Part shown: one piece after another, positions 38,701 to 60,973 of the stretch | How positions within the stretch are numbered: position 1 is the stretch's first letter | Layout of the letters: each line of letters opens with the position of its first letter | Assembly (NCBI RefSeq): GCF_021917145.1 | Contig: NC_061077.1 | Span: forward strand, 6,755,298 to 6,819,297 | DNA from: Hypomesus transpacificus | Taxonomy: Eukaryota > Chordata > Actinopteri > Osmeriformes > Osmeridae | Direction: 5' to 3' | DNA length: 64,000 nucleotides | The notes under the pieces: model-generated | The model's database searches: none | What the model saw: only the letters and a program-made list of their open reading frames with translations | Told to the model about the DNA's origin: nothing | Position numbers and translations under genes: made by a program

Positions 38701-41022
38701 ATCCTCTCTATGGACATGGCATGTGTAAATGGCCAGGCTGTGAAACTGTCTTTGGAGACTTTCAGGCATTTCTTAAGTAAGTTGCCAACGTTAAGTAAGG
38801 CCTGCAAATTGTAACAACACTGCCCTTTAACTATACTGCCCTCTTGTGTTCTCTTATCCATAAGCAAGTGTTCTGACAGCAGATCACATTTGAAAACCAT
38901 CACCTTGTGTTCCATTCTCTGTAACGTTTGTCCCCAGACACCTGAACAGTGAGCATACGCTGGATGACAAGAGCACCGCACAGTGTCGTGTCCAGATGCA
39001 GGTTGTCCAACAGTTGGAATTGCAGGTAAACCTGGGTACAATGTTTTTAGCCAATTTACACCTTGTGTAGGCAAAGTTTTCTTTCACAATTTATGTTGTT
39101 CTCCCTTCTGCAGTTAAAAAAAGACAAAGAGCGACTACAGGCAATGATGGCTCACCTGAAATCCACTGAACCAAAACCAGCTGTGCAACCAGTAAGTCTG
39201 TGGACTTGTTATGGCCTCCATAGCTTGGCTTTTAGTAAATAACAGCCTACTACATTCCTCGGGGTTGAGGATTCCTTAAAGGAAGTACAACTTAATAAGT
39301 GCAACTGATATGAATCTATGAATCTTTGTGCACAGTAAAGTGATCGACAAACTAAAAACGTTATCCTGTTCCTGTTTTTACTGTTCCAGGTGAATATTGT
39401 TCCCAGTGTGTCCTTCCCCCAAGCCACATTTCCTATAGTCCCTCCTCTCATGAGCTTGTCTCAGAGTGCCACCACACCCTCCACACCCCTCACACCCCTG
39501 TCAGAGTCGTCTGTGGTCACCCCCAACAGCCCTTTTGGCGGTAGCCCGGGATGCAGACGATACTCAGACAAGCACAGCAAGCCTATAAGTCAAGGTGAGT
39601 TGGCAACCAACAAATGTTTGTTGTTTGCTGCAGAGGAAAGCAACAACATTGCTCATCAGTCGTCATGGGTAAAACAATGAGGTTTGATCTCTTACAGATA
39701 TTGTTCCAAATAAAGAGTTCTACCTTCGCACTGAGGTTAGACCTCCATATACATACGCTTCGCTCATAAGACAGGTAAAGGAACCTCCATTCATTTCCTT
39801 GTCATTTTATCTAAACATTTGACTTTTTGAAAATATCAGAGATACTTCAGTACTCTTTACTGGTTGTTTTTCTCTCATTTCCCAGGCAATATTTGAGTCA
39901 CCTCACAAACAGCTAACACTAAATGAAATCTATAATTGGTTCACACGGACCTTTGCATACTTCAGACGCAATGCAGCTACTTGGAAGGTAAGCTTCTCCT
40001 TAATTTTTTTTTTAATAAGAATGGATAATGAATGAACTATTGAATATTCTTGACATGAACCCCTGTAGTTGACATGCCTTTATTCCGTTTTTACCGCCCC
40101 GATCCTGCAGAATGCTGTGAGACACAATCTCAGCCTCCACAAGTGTTTTGTGCGTCTAGAGAACGTGAAGGGAGCTGTTTGGACCGTTGATGAAATTGAG
40201 TTTCATAGGAGACGGCCTCAGAAATCAACTGGCAGTGGGTAGGCGCAATATAACAGAGCCCTCCAGCATAGCCTATCCATGTTCAGACTTCTTTTCGACA
40301 CCTCAGACAGTACACATGGCTTGTTAGTGCTGATTAGTATCAGTGTGTTTGCGTCAGACATGAATGTGTATGCATTTGTTACTGTAGGTCTTCCTCCCTG
40401 AAGAACATTCAAAACTCTGCGTCTACTGCTCAAGTAAGTGAAAATGATCAGTGCATTCTATGCTCCTTCATCTCCAGCCAAACAGCATTGGTAAACTTGA
40501 TTTAACCTACCTAATGGGAAAAGGGGATTTCAATCGAGTGTGTATTATAATACCAACAAACTGTGTACTGTTCAGGCTCCAGCTCATCTGTACGACCCAG
40601 CCTCTATGGGATGCATCCCTCTCAGTGCCTTGTCCCTGGTGCTGAAGGAGGAGATGAAAGAAGCTCTCTGCTACGGAGCTGGATCCCAGGGTGACAGCAG
40701 TGCAGAACACTCTCCTCTGCAAGCCACGTGAGTCTCCCATCTCATGTCGTCGAACGTCGTCGGAGCCTATGAGAGATACTCTTTTCATTTGACTGCAGTT
40801 GTTTCTTTTTTGTCTGATTTTGTCATCCGTTTGTCTCTAACCAGTGTCAAAGCCGAGCAGGAAGAGGAAGAGATCTGTGAGAGCTTTCCGCCTGAATCTC
40901 CTGACAGTACAGATGAGCACAGTCCCAGCCCAGGAGTGGACCACGGTGAAGAGGACCACAGTGAAGAAGCTGGCAGTCCAGGGAAGCAAAGACTACAGCT
41001 GGACCACGTGCCTTCTCTCTGA
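35721..41022 (+). CDS. foxp1: Forkhead box P1 transcription factor (short, divergent copy)
   Basis: A nuclear repressor with an N-terminal Gln-rich region, C2H2 zinc finger, leucine zipper and forkhead DNA-binding domain. Fifteen coding exons: 35721-35864, 37681-37812, 37943-38032, 38163-38286, 38409-38538, 38672-38776, 38938-39025, 39114-39191, 39390-39594, 39698-39774, 39886-39987, 40111-40238, 40388-40433, 40576-40727 and 40845-41022. All phases agree; the product is 592 aa against 677 in human FOXP1. Visible parts are MHESGSD at the start, PVSVSMMTP, the finger [13 protein letters not shown] with HLNSEH, the zipper [20 protein letters not shown] and the forkhead from [13 protein letters not shown] to [16 protein letters not shown] and linkage to eif4e3 favour FOXP1 over FOXP4. 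The long polyglutamine tract is missing. Several normally fixed forkhead positions differ ([16 protein letters not shown]), suggesting a relaxed teleost duplicate. Intron 1 (35,865-37,680) shows no other feature. Confidence 0.92.
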
Positions 41023-42472
41023 CCAACATTTTCACAGCAAAACTTCCACTCTGACAGCTAGAATATATTAAGCCTAATGGCCCACTAAACTCCAACACAA
41101 CACATTTCCCCTTGAGAAAAGACTTTATCACAGTTTAAGGATTTTTTGTTTGTTTCAGTGTAGTATGTAATATCAGAAGACAGTAGCGCATGAAACAATA
41201 AAGAATCAATTTTGTCCTACGCAGAGATGGTAAGCTTTATGTTACAGCCTCAAGTAATATATATATTTGTGTTATTTCGAATGTAGAAAAAATTTAGTAG
41301 AATAACCAAAGTAAAGGGAATATTCATGGTCGGCACCTTGTGTTGTCTGATATCCCTTTAAACTATTCACACTATGCTGCATCTCGAGTGGCAGATAGGA
41401 TTTTTTCCACGTGTGATGAAACTAATGACTGAATAAATGTACATGGTTGATTTACAAACACAAATATATACACTGCCAGCAAATAAGATTGATGTGTATT
41501 TATTAAAGCTGAATCACAAAAAGACAACTTAACCTATCTGGTGAGATGGCATTATTTATGTACTATTTGTTTCCTTTCACTACCCCAAACGTTGTTCAAT
41601 GTGGGATTTTTGAATTTGTAACCTCCTTTGACAATTTATAAGACACATTATCATGATTGTACGCCTATGTCAATGAATAAAACACTAGGATAAATGTGTA
41701 GGCTTTTTGTGATGACTAAGAGTGAAAAATGTCATCCATTATCCATCCAGTGTATAGGAGCAGACTGACGCGGACTGACATGACTGTTATCAGTGTGATA
41801 TAAGCCTCACTTCTGTGAGTCAGTGGTTAAGAGGCTGTAATGGATGGAGTGTACAATCAAACAACCAGATCTGGCAGAACAACTATCTACGCTGTATTCT
41901 ACGGTATCCCCAACTGTAGACCAATCGTATTAAATAAACCAGTCATAATAGTATGGGTCAACATACTCCAGATGTCAGTGTATTGTGACGTGTGGATAGG
42001 ATGTATTGACTAGTCGTTAATGAGTAGTTAGCGGTCAAAGATAAGTCAAGATAGGATACTGCCTTATTAATCTCCAGGCCGGAAAATGGGGGTGTGACGG
42101 CAGCAGAGAGACAAGTGAAAAATAGAGTTAAAATGTAACTATGTAACCATAATAAAAATAAATGTTCATCAAGTTGAAAAGTATCAGGCTGGAAGTATAG
42201 AATCCAGTCAACAATACATAGTGTAGTTCAGTATAGACCCATTTATTGTGCATATTGTTTATTCTCTAAATACGTTTGTGGATTGCATCATTACTATAAT
42301 AATTTAGTTTTTATAAAAAATGGTCATCTGTCACCCTATTGGTCAGGATCCATGTGGGGTGTGTTCATGTTAGCAGCAGTGGTCTATGAACATCTGGGCT
42401 TCAAACAAGATATCGTTTTCTAGTGTTGGATGCTTGTGCCTCTATGGACTGATACATCTTTACAGTTATCAG
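41023..42472. other. foxp1 3' UTR and mdfic2 upstream region
   Basis: AATAAA signals occur at about 41,197 and 41,676, either of which could end foxp1 transcripts. The rest, up to the mdfic2 start, is non-coding with no repeat I can name. Confidence 0.55.
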
Positions 42473-43772
42473 ATGTCAACACAATCAAAAACCGCTCCAG
42501 AAGAATCGGATTATTTCAATGCCAGAAATGATAAGAGCCCTTTAATTGAAGGTAAGTTATTTCAATAGTCTCGCTATTGTGTGCTGGAAAGCTTGTTGTT
42601 TTATTGAGGCAGGTCTATGAGTGATGCATACAGGGCAACGAGGAGTTTATTTTATTTATATGTCTGAAAAGTGATCACAGATAACCATACGGATGCATAA
42701 ATATACCAACAGATACAAAATACATACAAAATTGACACATTTCACTGATGTACCTCTGTGCTTTGAAGAGCATGTACTTTGACATGTTGATGTGCAACGG
42801 AGGAAACAGGATCTCTGTAAGAGGAGACAATCGATAAACACTTCTCATTAAACCTACAGGGGTCATTGTGCCTCCATTACAGCCCTTTACTTTAGTCCTC
42901 GCCTCCCTGACATTATAAGAGTTTTAAAAATAATTATGTTGGGAGATAGTAATGACATGGCTGATTACTTTGAAATAATGATGATGGTGGCTAATGATAG
43001 ATAGTTTTTTAGTCACCATGAATTAGATAAATTGCTTGGGCACACTTAAATTTAGCTAGTATGCTTTGGAAGTCAGAAGTTGTCTGTGTTTGTTTCTGAA
43101 GGAGACATGTCTCCTCCGGTCCAACCCAGAGTGAAGAGCAAGGTTGTTGTCAGTGGAGTGCGCCGCCTGAGCACCATATCAGAACAGGATGCAGACAAGG
43201 TGGACACAGATCTCCATTACCAGGTTCCCCTGGGAGGCAATGGATGGGATGAATCCAGTTTTTCCCTGTGTTCTGACAAGTACAACATCAGCAGTGGCCT
43301 CTTCTCCTTGGATTCCCACCAGCCTGACTCAGGAGGTACCATGTCTCCTCTCACCATCTTAATTGCAATATTGTGTCTCTCATATGTCTGTTATCTATGC
43401 ATTACATGTATTGAAGTTTTATGTAAACTCATTTTGTTTTGGTTCCCATATCCAACACTTGAATCTCCAAAAATATATACGCATCATACATTTTCTTTGT
43501 TCATTTTCCCAGATGACTGTGCAGCTATCTTGTTGGAGTGCCTCTACTGTCGCTTCTGTGACTTGTTGGCCATGCTGCCAGACACCTGTGAGAGGGCAGT
43601 GGGCCGCTGTTTCCCCTTCCTCAAGTACAGGAAGGCTGCCAGTGAGCAGGAGAAAGGAGGAGATTGCTGCAGCTGCAGCCTGAAGCTGGATTGTGGCTGC
43701 TGCAGTGCTTGTCAGGAGACCTCTGAGCTCCTGGAGCTGGCCATGGAGATCTCTGAAGTCTGCTTTCGCTGA
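42473..43772 (+). CDS. mdfic2: MyoD family inhibitor domain-containing protein 2
   Basis: Member of the MDFI/MDFIC family, defined by a cysteine-rich C-terminal domain. Relatives were first described as inhibitors of myogenic bHLH factors; MDFIC and MDFI also bind PIEZO channels through a lipidated C-terminal helix. Three coding exons: 42473-42551, 43102-43335 and 43513-43772, with matched phases, giving 190 aa. The last exon holds the family signature: CLYCRFCDLLAML, CERAVGRCFPF, the cluster CCSCSLKLDCGCCSAC and the ending LELAMEISEVCFR. The N-terminal half is Ser- and Asp-rich and less conserved. In human, MDFIC2 likewise sits between FOXP1 and MITF. The cysteines that could be palmitoylated are intact. 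Whether this paralogue affects PIEZO or MITF-type bHLH proteins cannot be told from sequence. Confidence 0.9.
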
Positions 43773-44180
43773 GTTTGCTGTGTGTTATTATTGTATTTTC
43801 TTGTATCATTACGTTTTAACAATAATTATGGGATAGTATGTAGTATCCAGAGCACTTAAAATTCCCAATTGTATTTCTTATTGACTGACAATTGTTTTAT
43901 GATTAAATTCTCATAAAACAACTTATACTGAGTGTGAATTGTCATCTTTATTACACCATGGATAAAACTATGCTCAGATTTGAAGAGCCCGAGCATCTGA
44001 AAACTATATTTGGCTCCTCTCTCAACTTTTGTTACCATCAGTCAAGCTTCAAGACTCTCTCAAACCTTTCCATGATCCTCGTCTTTATTCTTGTTGTAAA
44101 GTTATTTGAAGTTATCTGAAAAGTTACGAATTTCTCAAGAAAGTACAGACAGCATACACTCTATCAACAAAAGTCGTGAT
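43773..44180. promoter_or_regulatory. Short mdfic2-eevs intergenic interval
   Basis: Only 408 bp separate the mdfic2 stop from the eevs ATG on the same strand, so the mdfic2 3' UTR and eevs promoter plus leader must share it unless eevs has a distant 5' exon. An ATTAAA polyadenylation variant lies at about 43,902. A 61-codon frame at 43,934-44,119 has no family resemblance. Confidence 0.5.
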
Positions 44181-46845
44181 ATGGCTGCTGTGTATCCAGG
44201 AATAGAGTTCAGTTTACAGCAAGTGGATGGGACATGGACTCGACAAGTGGGACAGTGTGAGAAGGTGGGCCGGGTTTCAGCTTCAAAAATGTAAGTAGCC
44301 AGTTTATATTATGTATATTAGTTGAACAGTTGGAGATGTTATACACTGTGTAACATCCCATTGGTAACATCATGACAAAAAGGTGTTTTTTAATTTGGAA
44401 TCTGTTTACACCAAAAACTATTGGTTTACTGAACATATTATTTTATATTATTAATTTATTAGTTAAGATTTTGTACAAAAGCATTGAGGACTAAAATCTT
44501 TCAGAAATTATGTACAATAGTAAACATGCGTGACAAGCAGTTGCATGGGTTATATTTGTGTCTTGAAAAGGGCAGTGTGGAATATCTTTCTATTTTCGTC
44601 CCAGCTGTCATTTTAGTTGTGCAGTGGTCATAGTAGAGCAATAAAAAAACTGTAAACCCATTCTGCAGGCCTTCTTTAAGTAATAATTCAAGTGGATCAA
44701 AATATATCCTTTACTGCATCCTTGCCTATACATATACAGTTACTGTTGAACAAAAAAACATTATTCTCTGTTGTGTTATCTTTCCAATGGATCCTCAGCT
44801 TTGAGAGAAAGTCAGAACACGGACACACCTGGACAGTGGTCAGCCCTATTGTGTTCACCTACAGGGTTATCCAGTGTCACAACCTTCTGGATGTGGGGAA
44901 TGACACCCTATTATGGGGTCATATAGGGGACCAAGAGGAACTCAAGGCAATCAGGAGAAACTCCCAGCCTATAAGGCGCTTTGTTGCCATTGATGAGACT
45001 GTCAATCAGCTTTATGGCTTGCAGATCACCCAATACTTTGAGGCCAAAAAAGTTGTTTGCAGAATACTCTCTCTGCCAACCACGGAGGAGAATAAATCTA
45101 TGGAACTGGTGACCAAGGTCCTGGAGGAGGTCCACAGGTTTGGGATTGACAGACGCTCTGAGCCTATCATAGCCATTGGTGGAGGGGTGTGCTTGGACGT
45201 GGTTGGTTTAGCAGCGTCTCTGTACCGCAGACGGACGCCCTACATTCGCATACCGACCACTCTGCTTGCTTACATTGACGCCAGTGTAGGGGCAAAAACC
45301 GGAGTGAACTTTGCGAATGGAAAGAACAAGATTGGTAGTTACATCCCTCCTATTGCCACATTTTTGGATCGTTCCTTCATCCAAACAATTCCACGCCGCC
45401 AGATCTCTAATGGGATGGCAGAAATGTTAAAGGTACACATCACTGCCTGAACATGCATGTGACAAGAGTAGAGTGTAGAGGACTAAAGCAGTATATGCAT
45501 GATGTTGTATTCCTAAAATGACCTAAATGTGATGATTGACAAACATAATCCTCAAAACAATCGATAGAGTGGCTTTCCAGAAACACCGCCGAGCATCTAG
45601 GTCAGTGTTTCCCAACTTTTTCAGTCATGGCACCCTTAAAAAAGTTTCTACATTTTGCGGCACCCCCCACCTTGAGCTGAGCGTGCCCACTAATGTCAGT
45701 CAACTTATCCAGCTGCAAAGAAAATTTGTTGAAGGACTTTTACATGGCACCCCTGCTCTAGTCAGACGGCACCCCAGGGTGCAGCGGCACCTCGGTTGGG
45801 AAACACTGATCTAGGTAATGGTACATGCAACCTTTCTAGGCTCTGCATTTACAGCAACCTAAAACCCACTCTCGGACAACTCACATCAAGATATAATTGC
45901 GATGTGTAACTGCTGTGTAAAGCCTAACTGCAAGATCCTGTGTGACACAGATGGCCCTGATGAAACATCACGGTCTGTTTGAGATCCTGGAGAAGGAGGG
46001 TAGAAAGCTGCTGGACTCCAGGTTCCAGTCCTCTGATAGGACCAGCCTTGACGACCATGAGGATGATGCCTCTGTATCCACACGTATTGCCATAGAAACA
46101 ATGCTGGAGGAGCTGGCTCCCAACCTGTGGGAGGATGACCTGGACAGGCTGGTGGATTTTGGTCACCTGATCAGTCCGGAGTTGGAGATGGTGAAGTCAA
46201 TAACTAATGTTTTAGGAGTGTGTTGAAGGAAACACCTCGCCTAGGATATGTTAATACATTTACAAATGTATAAGAAAAGTATATCTATGCAACTGACACT
46301 AGTTGACACTATTTGTCCTGTTTTACAGAAGGTGTTGCCTGCATTGCTCCATGGGGAGGCTGTGAACATTGACATGTCCCTCATGGTGTACATAGCCCAC
46401 CAGAGGGGGCTGCTGACAGTGGAGGAGAAGGCCAGAATAACTCAGTGTATGCTGGGCCTGGAGCTGCCTGTGTGGCACCAGGAATGTAGTCTGGCCCTGG
46501 TGCAGAGGGCTCTGGGGAACCGCCTAAAGCATTCGGCAGGCTCTATGAGGATGCCCCTACCCACAGGGCTGGGGTGTGCAGGTCTGAACAGGAACACCTT
46601 TCAGTGGCAGACAACACAGTCCTATCAAACAGAATGTTATACCTGTTTCTGGTTTGCTGTTTCAGTTGACACATTTGAATTCTTTCTGTTTTCTCGTATG
46701 AACAGAAATCTTCCACACTATCAGCGATGATGTCTTGTGCCAGGCTTTCCAGAGATGGAGTGATGAACTTGGTGTAAGACAACAAAACATAAACACCAAT
46801 AGTCCTAGCGAGGAGTTCCAAAGAGATGACCACACTAGGAGATGA
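44181..46845 (+). CDS. eevs: 2-epi-5-epi-valiolone synthase (EEVS)
   Basis: A sugar-phosphate cyclase that converts sedoheptulose 7-phosphate to 2-epi-5-epi-valiolone, the first step to the UV-absorbing compound gadusol in fish, birds and reptiles. Five coding exons: 44181-44290, 44799-45432, 45951-46190, 46329-46581 and 46706-46845, all phase-consistent, giving 458 aa. The NAD-binding GGGVCLDVVGLAASLYRRR begins at about residue 164, followed by PTTLLAYIDASVGAKTGVNF and KNKIGSY. The expected metal ligands are present: Glu245 in NGMAEMLK, His320 in DFGHLISPE and His336 in LLHGEAVNID; the two His are 16 residues apart as in dehydroquinate synthase. The last exon was joined at GLGCA-EIFHTISDD. 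The start at 44181 follows an in-frame stop at 44,097. A hAT MITE lies in intron 2. No MT-Ox gene, its usual neighbour, is visible. The gene looks intact. Confidence 0.94.
45603..45808. mobile_element. hAT-type MITE in eevs intron 2
   Basis: This 206-bp element begins CAGTGTTTCCCAACT and ends GGTTGGGAAACACTG, inverted ends typical of the hAT superfamily. It is flanked by a perfect 8-bp target-site duplication, ATCTAGGT, at 45595-45602 and 45809-45816, which fixes the class. It is non-coding. The undamaged duplication suggests a fairly recent insertion. Confidence 0.93.
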
Positions 46846-49526
46846 TAACTAAAAGGTTAAGATTAGTTTGCAGTGTTAATGTTATGTGTACTGGTCTTTT
46901 GAATTATTACATAAAGCGAATCAAACTCTTCCATTCTGATATAAACTAGTGATTTTATCTATATTCACTCATATACAAGTATTATAGCAACTTAACAAAC
47001 AGAAGACAGCAACAAATACTCAGATATAACTTTAATGTCTTGCACAAAAGTTTCAACATTCAATTCCAATGAGTTTCAGTTGGGCTCACTGACTCATTCC
47101 AAACCAGTATATTTCCATAGCTACCTCCACTTCCCCTGGCAAGAGTTGTGCTCATATGAAAATAATAATCTCAGCAGACACTATTTATCTACACCATTGA
47201 ACAGGAATGCAGAACTTGTACATTAATTCATCATGGTTCCATTATGGGGCAGGGTGTTACATGGTATGACTAAGGAAAAAAACTGAATGAAGAGCTTCAG
47301 CACCATTGTGCTCCTTGTGGAGATATCCATTCTATGCATAACAATTATGTTGTCTAAAAATCAATCCTTGTTCTGTTGTCACATGTCCTGGGCATAGTCT
47401 AAGGGAAGCAAGCAGGAAGAAGAACTCTGTTGGGATCATTATAAAGGCTAGACAAATACCTGGGAAACATGTGACCACGAGGGCCAGTCTGCAGTCCAAC
47501 TCCTGCAGAAAAACTCCTGTTACATCCATCACTTGAAAGTGTACTTTGTGCTTTACCGGCAGACTGATTTCCTCTTCTCTTAAATGATTGCTCTATAATC
47601 ACAGAAAAAACACAAGTTCACAACTTTACGACATTAGGTAAGCTGTCAGAAAACTTCTTTGCATACTTCACTTTGATTTTGGCAACAAATTTTGGCAGTC
47701 AACACTGTAAATTACATTCCAAGAAAACACTTTTAGCTCTATAAACCCCTTTTACATCACCCATCAACCCATTTTGTAAAACATGAGTAAGCAAGAGAGA
47801 AGTGGATATTCTGTAACAGTGGGAATATTGCTTTCTAGCATCAAATGTTTCTTAGTAAAATGGCTGGCGTTTTTTTCTGTAGTCCTGTTAGATGTGGGGC
47901 TTCGGGGTACTGTGACGTGGTCTTATCCACTCTGACAAAAAAAACACATTTACCACTGCCTCCCTTAGGGAGCTCACAGCTCAGCAGAGCTCTACTAAAT
48001 ACCAAACACTGGTGGGAGACAACAACAACATCACACCAGTGTCCAACAGTCCTCTAGTGTGTATTTGAAACAGAAAAGACTGTAAGGCACTTTGACGGTC
48101 TATCACTATGCTAGACGCTTGACACATCATTACAACACCACAGAGCACCTACCTAATGTGTCTAATGACCTGTAAAACAGGCACAATACTGAGCTACTGC
48201 AACTCTTATCATTGCATAGTTCAAGGTGGCACTATAATCATGATCTCAATACAGCAGAACATTGTATGGTAGATAGTTGTTATTATATAAAAGGCATATT
48301 TTAGTACTTTTTGTTAAATAGTAGAAATAATACATTAACAGTACAGCTTATTGTTACTTTGAACTACAATCAATAATACAATACATTTCTTGCATTTGAA
48401 TACCCTAAACATAATAGTTAGCATATGTATATATATAAAAATTGGATGTCAAACCACAATTCAATTTATCGACATCATTCCAGTGTTTTGACAATGTCAT
48501 ACATGACAAATCCCACAGCAATCTCCTTATATTCCTTGGCAATATGTTCACATAGTTGAAAAAAATCCTGAATATCTCTCATCCCCAAAATAGTTGGACA
48601 GGCAAATAATGACAAGTGTAACAAAACAATAATAATTTAGTAAATGGATGGATAAAACAACAAAATAAAACGTTCTTCCTATGAGATACAATTCTTAGTG
48701 AGTGCTTGCAACATAGAAAAAGTTTCATAAATATTGCATTTTACGCTGAAATAATAGTAGCGTTTCTACTGCTAGACTGACAGTAGAGCACATGCTGTGC
48801 AGTATAACACAGTATTTGATTATATTGAACCCCCAAAAGACCACTTTAAGCTAAATGGACTAAACAAAATATTTATAGATTCAATCTTGCATTTTGCATT
48901 AGGCACATACAAATATTGGGAAAAAACAACTAGTGAAATAAATAAATCATGATCTATAAATCATGATCAATGGTGTCTCCATCTACATTAGTTTGTGTAT
49001 GTGTATGTATGTGTCTGTGTGTGTGTGTGTGCACAAGGTGTACAGTACTTATCTCTCCATGTTAAATTATTTGAATTGTAAATCTGAGTTAAGAAATATT
49101 TTTTCTAAGGCATTTGCACTTTCAAGTTTATTCTAAGACACAGAGTGTAAGCACAAAATAAATAAATATGGTCTATACCTACACCTTTCAATTATCTACA
49201 TATTTGATAATAAAAGGGAGAGATTCTTTGGATCAATATAAACATGTCAATCAAACCTGAATATCTTACATACTTTAATTACTGTCTAGAGGATTTGGAT
49301 ATCGATACCATTCCTCAACTCTTTAACATCATAAAATCATCAATTCTTCATATCTGTCCATGAAAATATGTTTGAGGGCCAGCAGATAATAGCCAAAGAA
49401 TACGGATGAAAAACATGTAAACACCTGAAAACAACAACAGGCAGGTGTTTCCTCTCTGGCATCTGGGAAGGTTGTCTGTGGAGGGATGTAGATAAATGTT
49501 GACGTTTTTTTTACCAGTAGAGGGTG
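46846..49526. other. Convergent eevs-mitf interval; probable mitf 3' UTR
   Basis: The eevs (plus) and mitf (minus) stops face each other 2.7 kb apart. Most of this is probably mitf 3' UTR: it is AT-rich, and minus-strand AATAAA candidates include one at 49127-49132. No frame here exceeds about 70 codons, and none resembles the methyltransferase-oxidoreductase MT-Ox that normally adjoins EEVS. In particular I find no EIGMFTGYG-type S-adenosylmethionine-binding motif. Confidence 0.6.

Positions 49527-49528
<2 letters not shown>
49514..49528 (+). promoter_or_regulatory. Candidate CTCF-binding motif at the mitf stop codon
   Basis: CCAGTAGAGGGTGCT matches the CTCF core in forward orientation. It overlaps the first bases of the mitf 3' UTR and part of the stop codon. 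Motif match by eye. Confidence 0.3.

Positions 49529-60973
<11,445 letters not shown>

Noticed and set aside
43934-44119. 61-codon frame upstream of eevs as an extra eevs exon
   Set aside because: Different frame from the eevs start, no splice junction leads into the eevs first exon, and no resemblance to EEVS N termini.
44106-44180. Upstream extension of the eevs first exon from a TTG codon
   Set aside because: TTG is not a normal start in vertebrates; an in-frame stop lies at 44,097 and the first ATG is at 44,181.
46846-49526. Search for MT-Ox exons between eevs and mitf
   Set aside because: No frame resembles the methyltransferase or oxidoreductase parts, so no gene or remnant was called; a short degraded exon could still be missed by eye.
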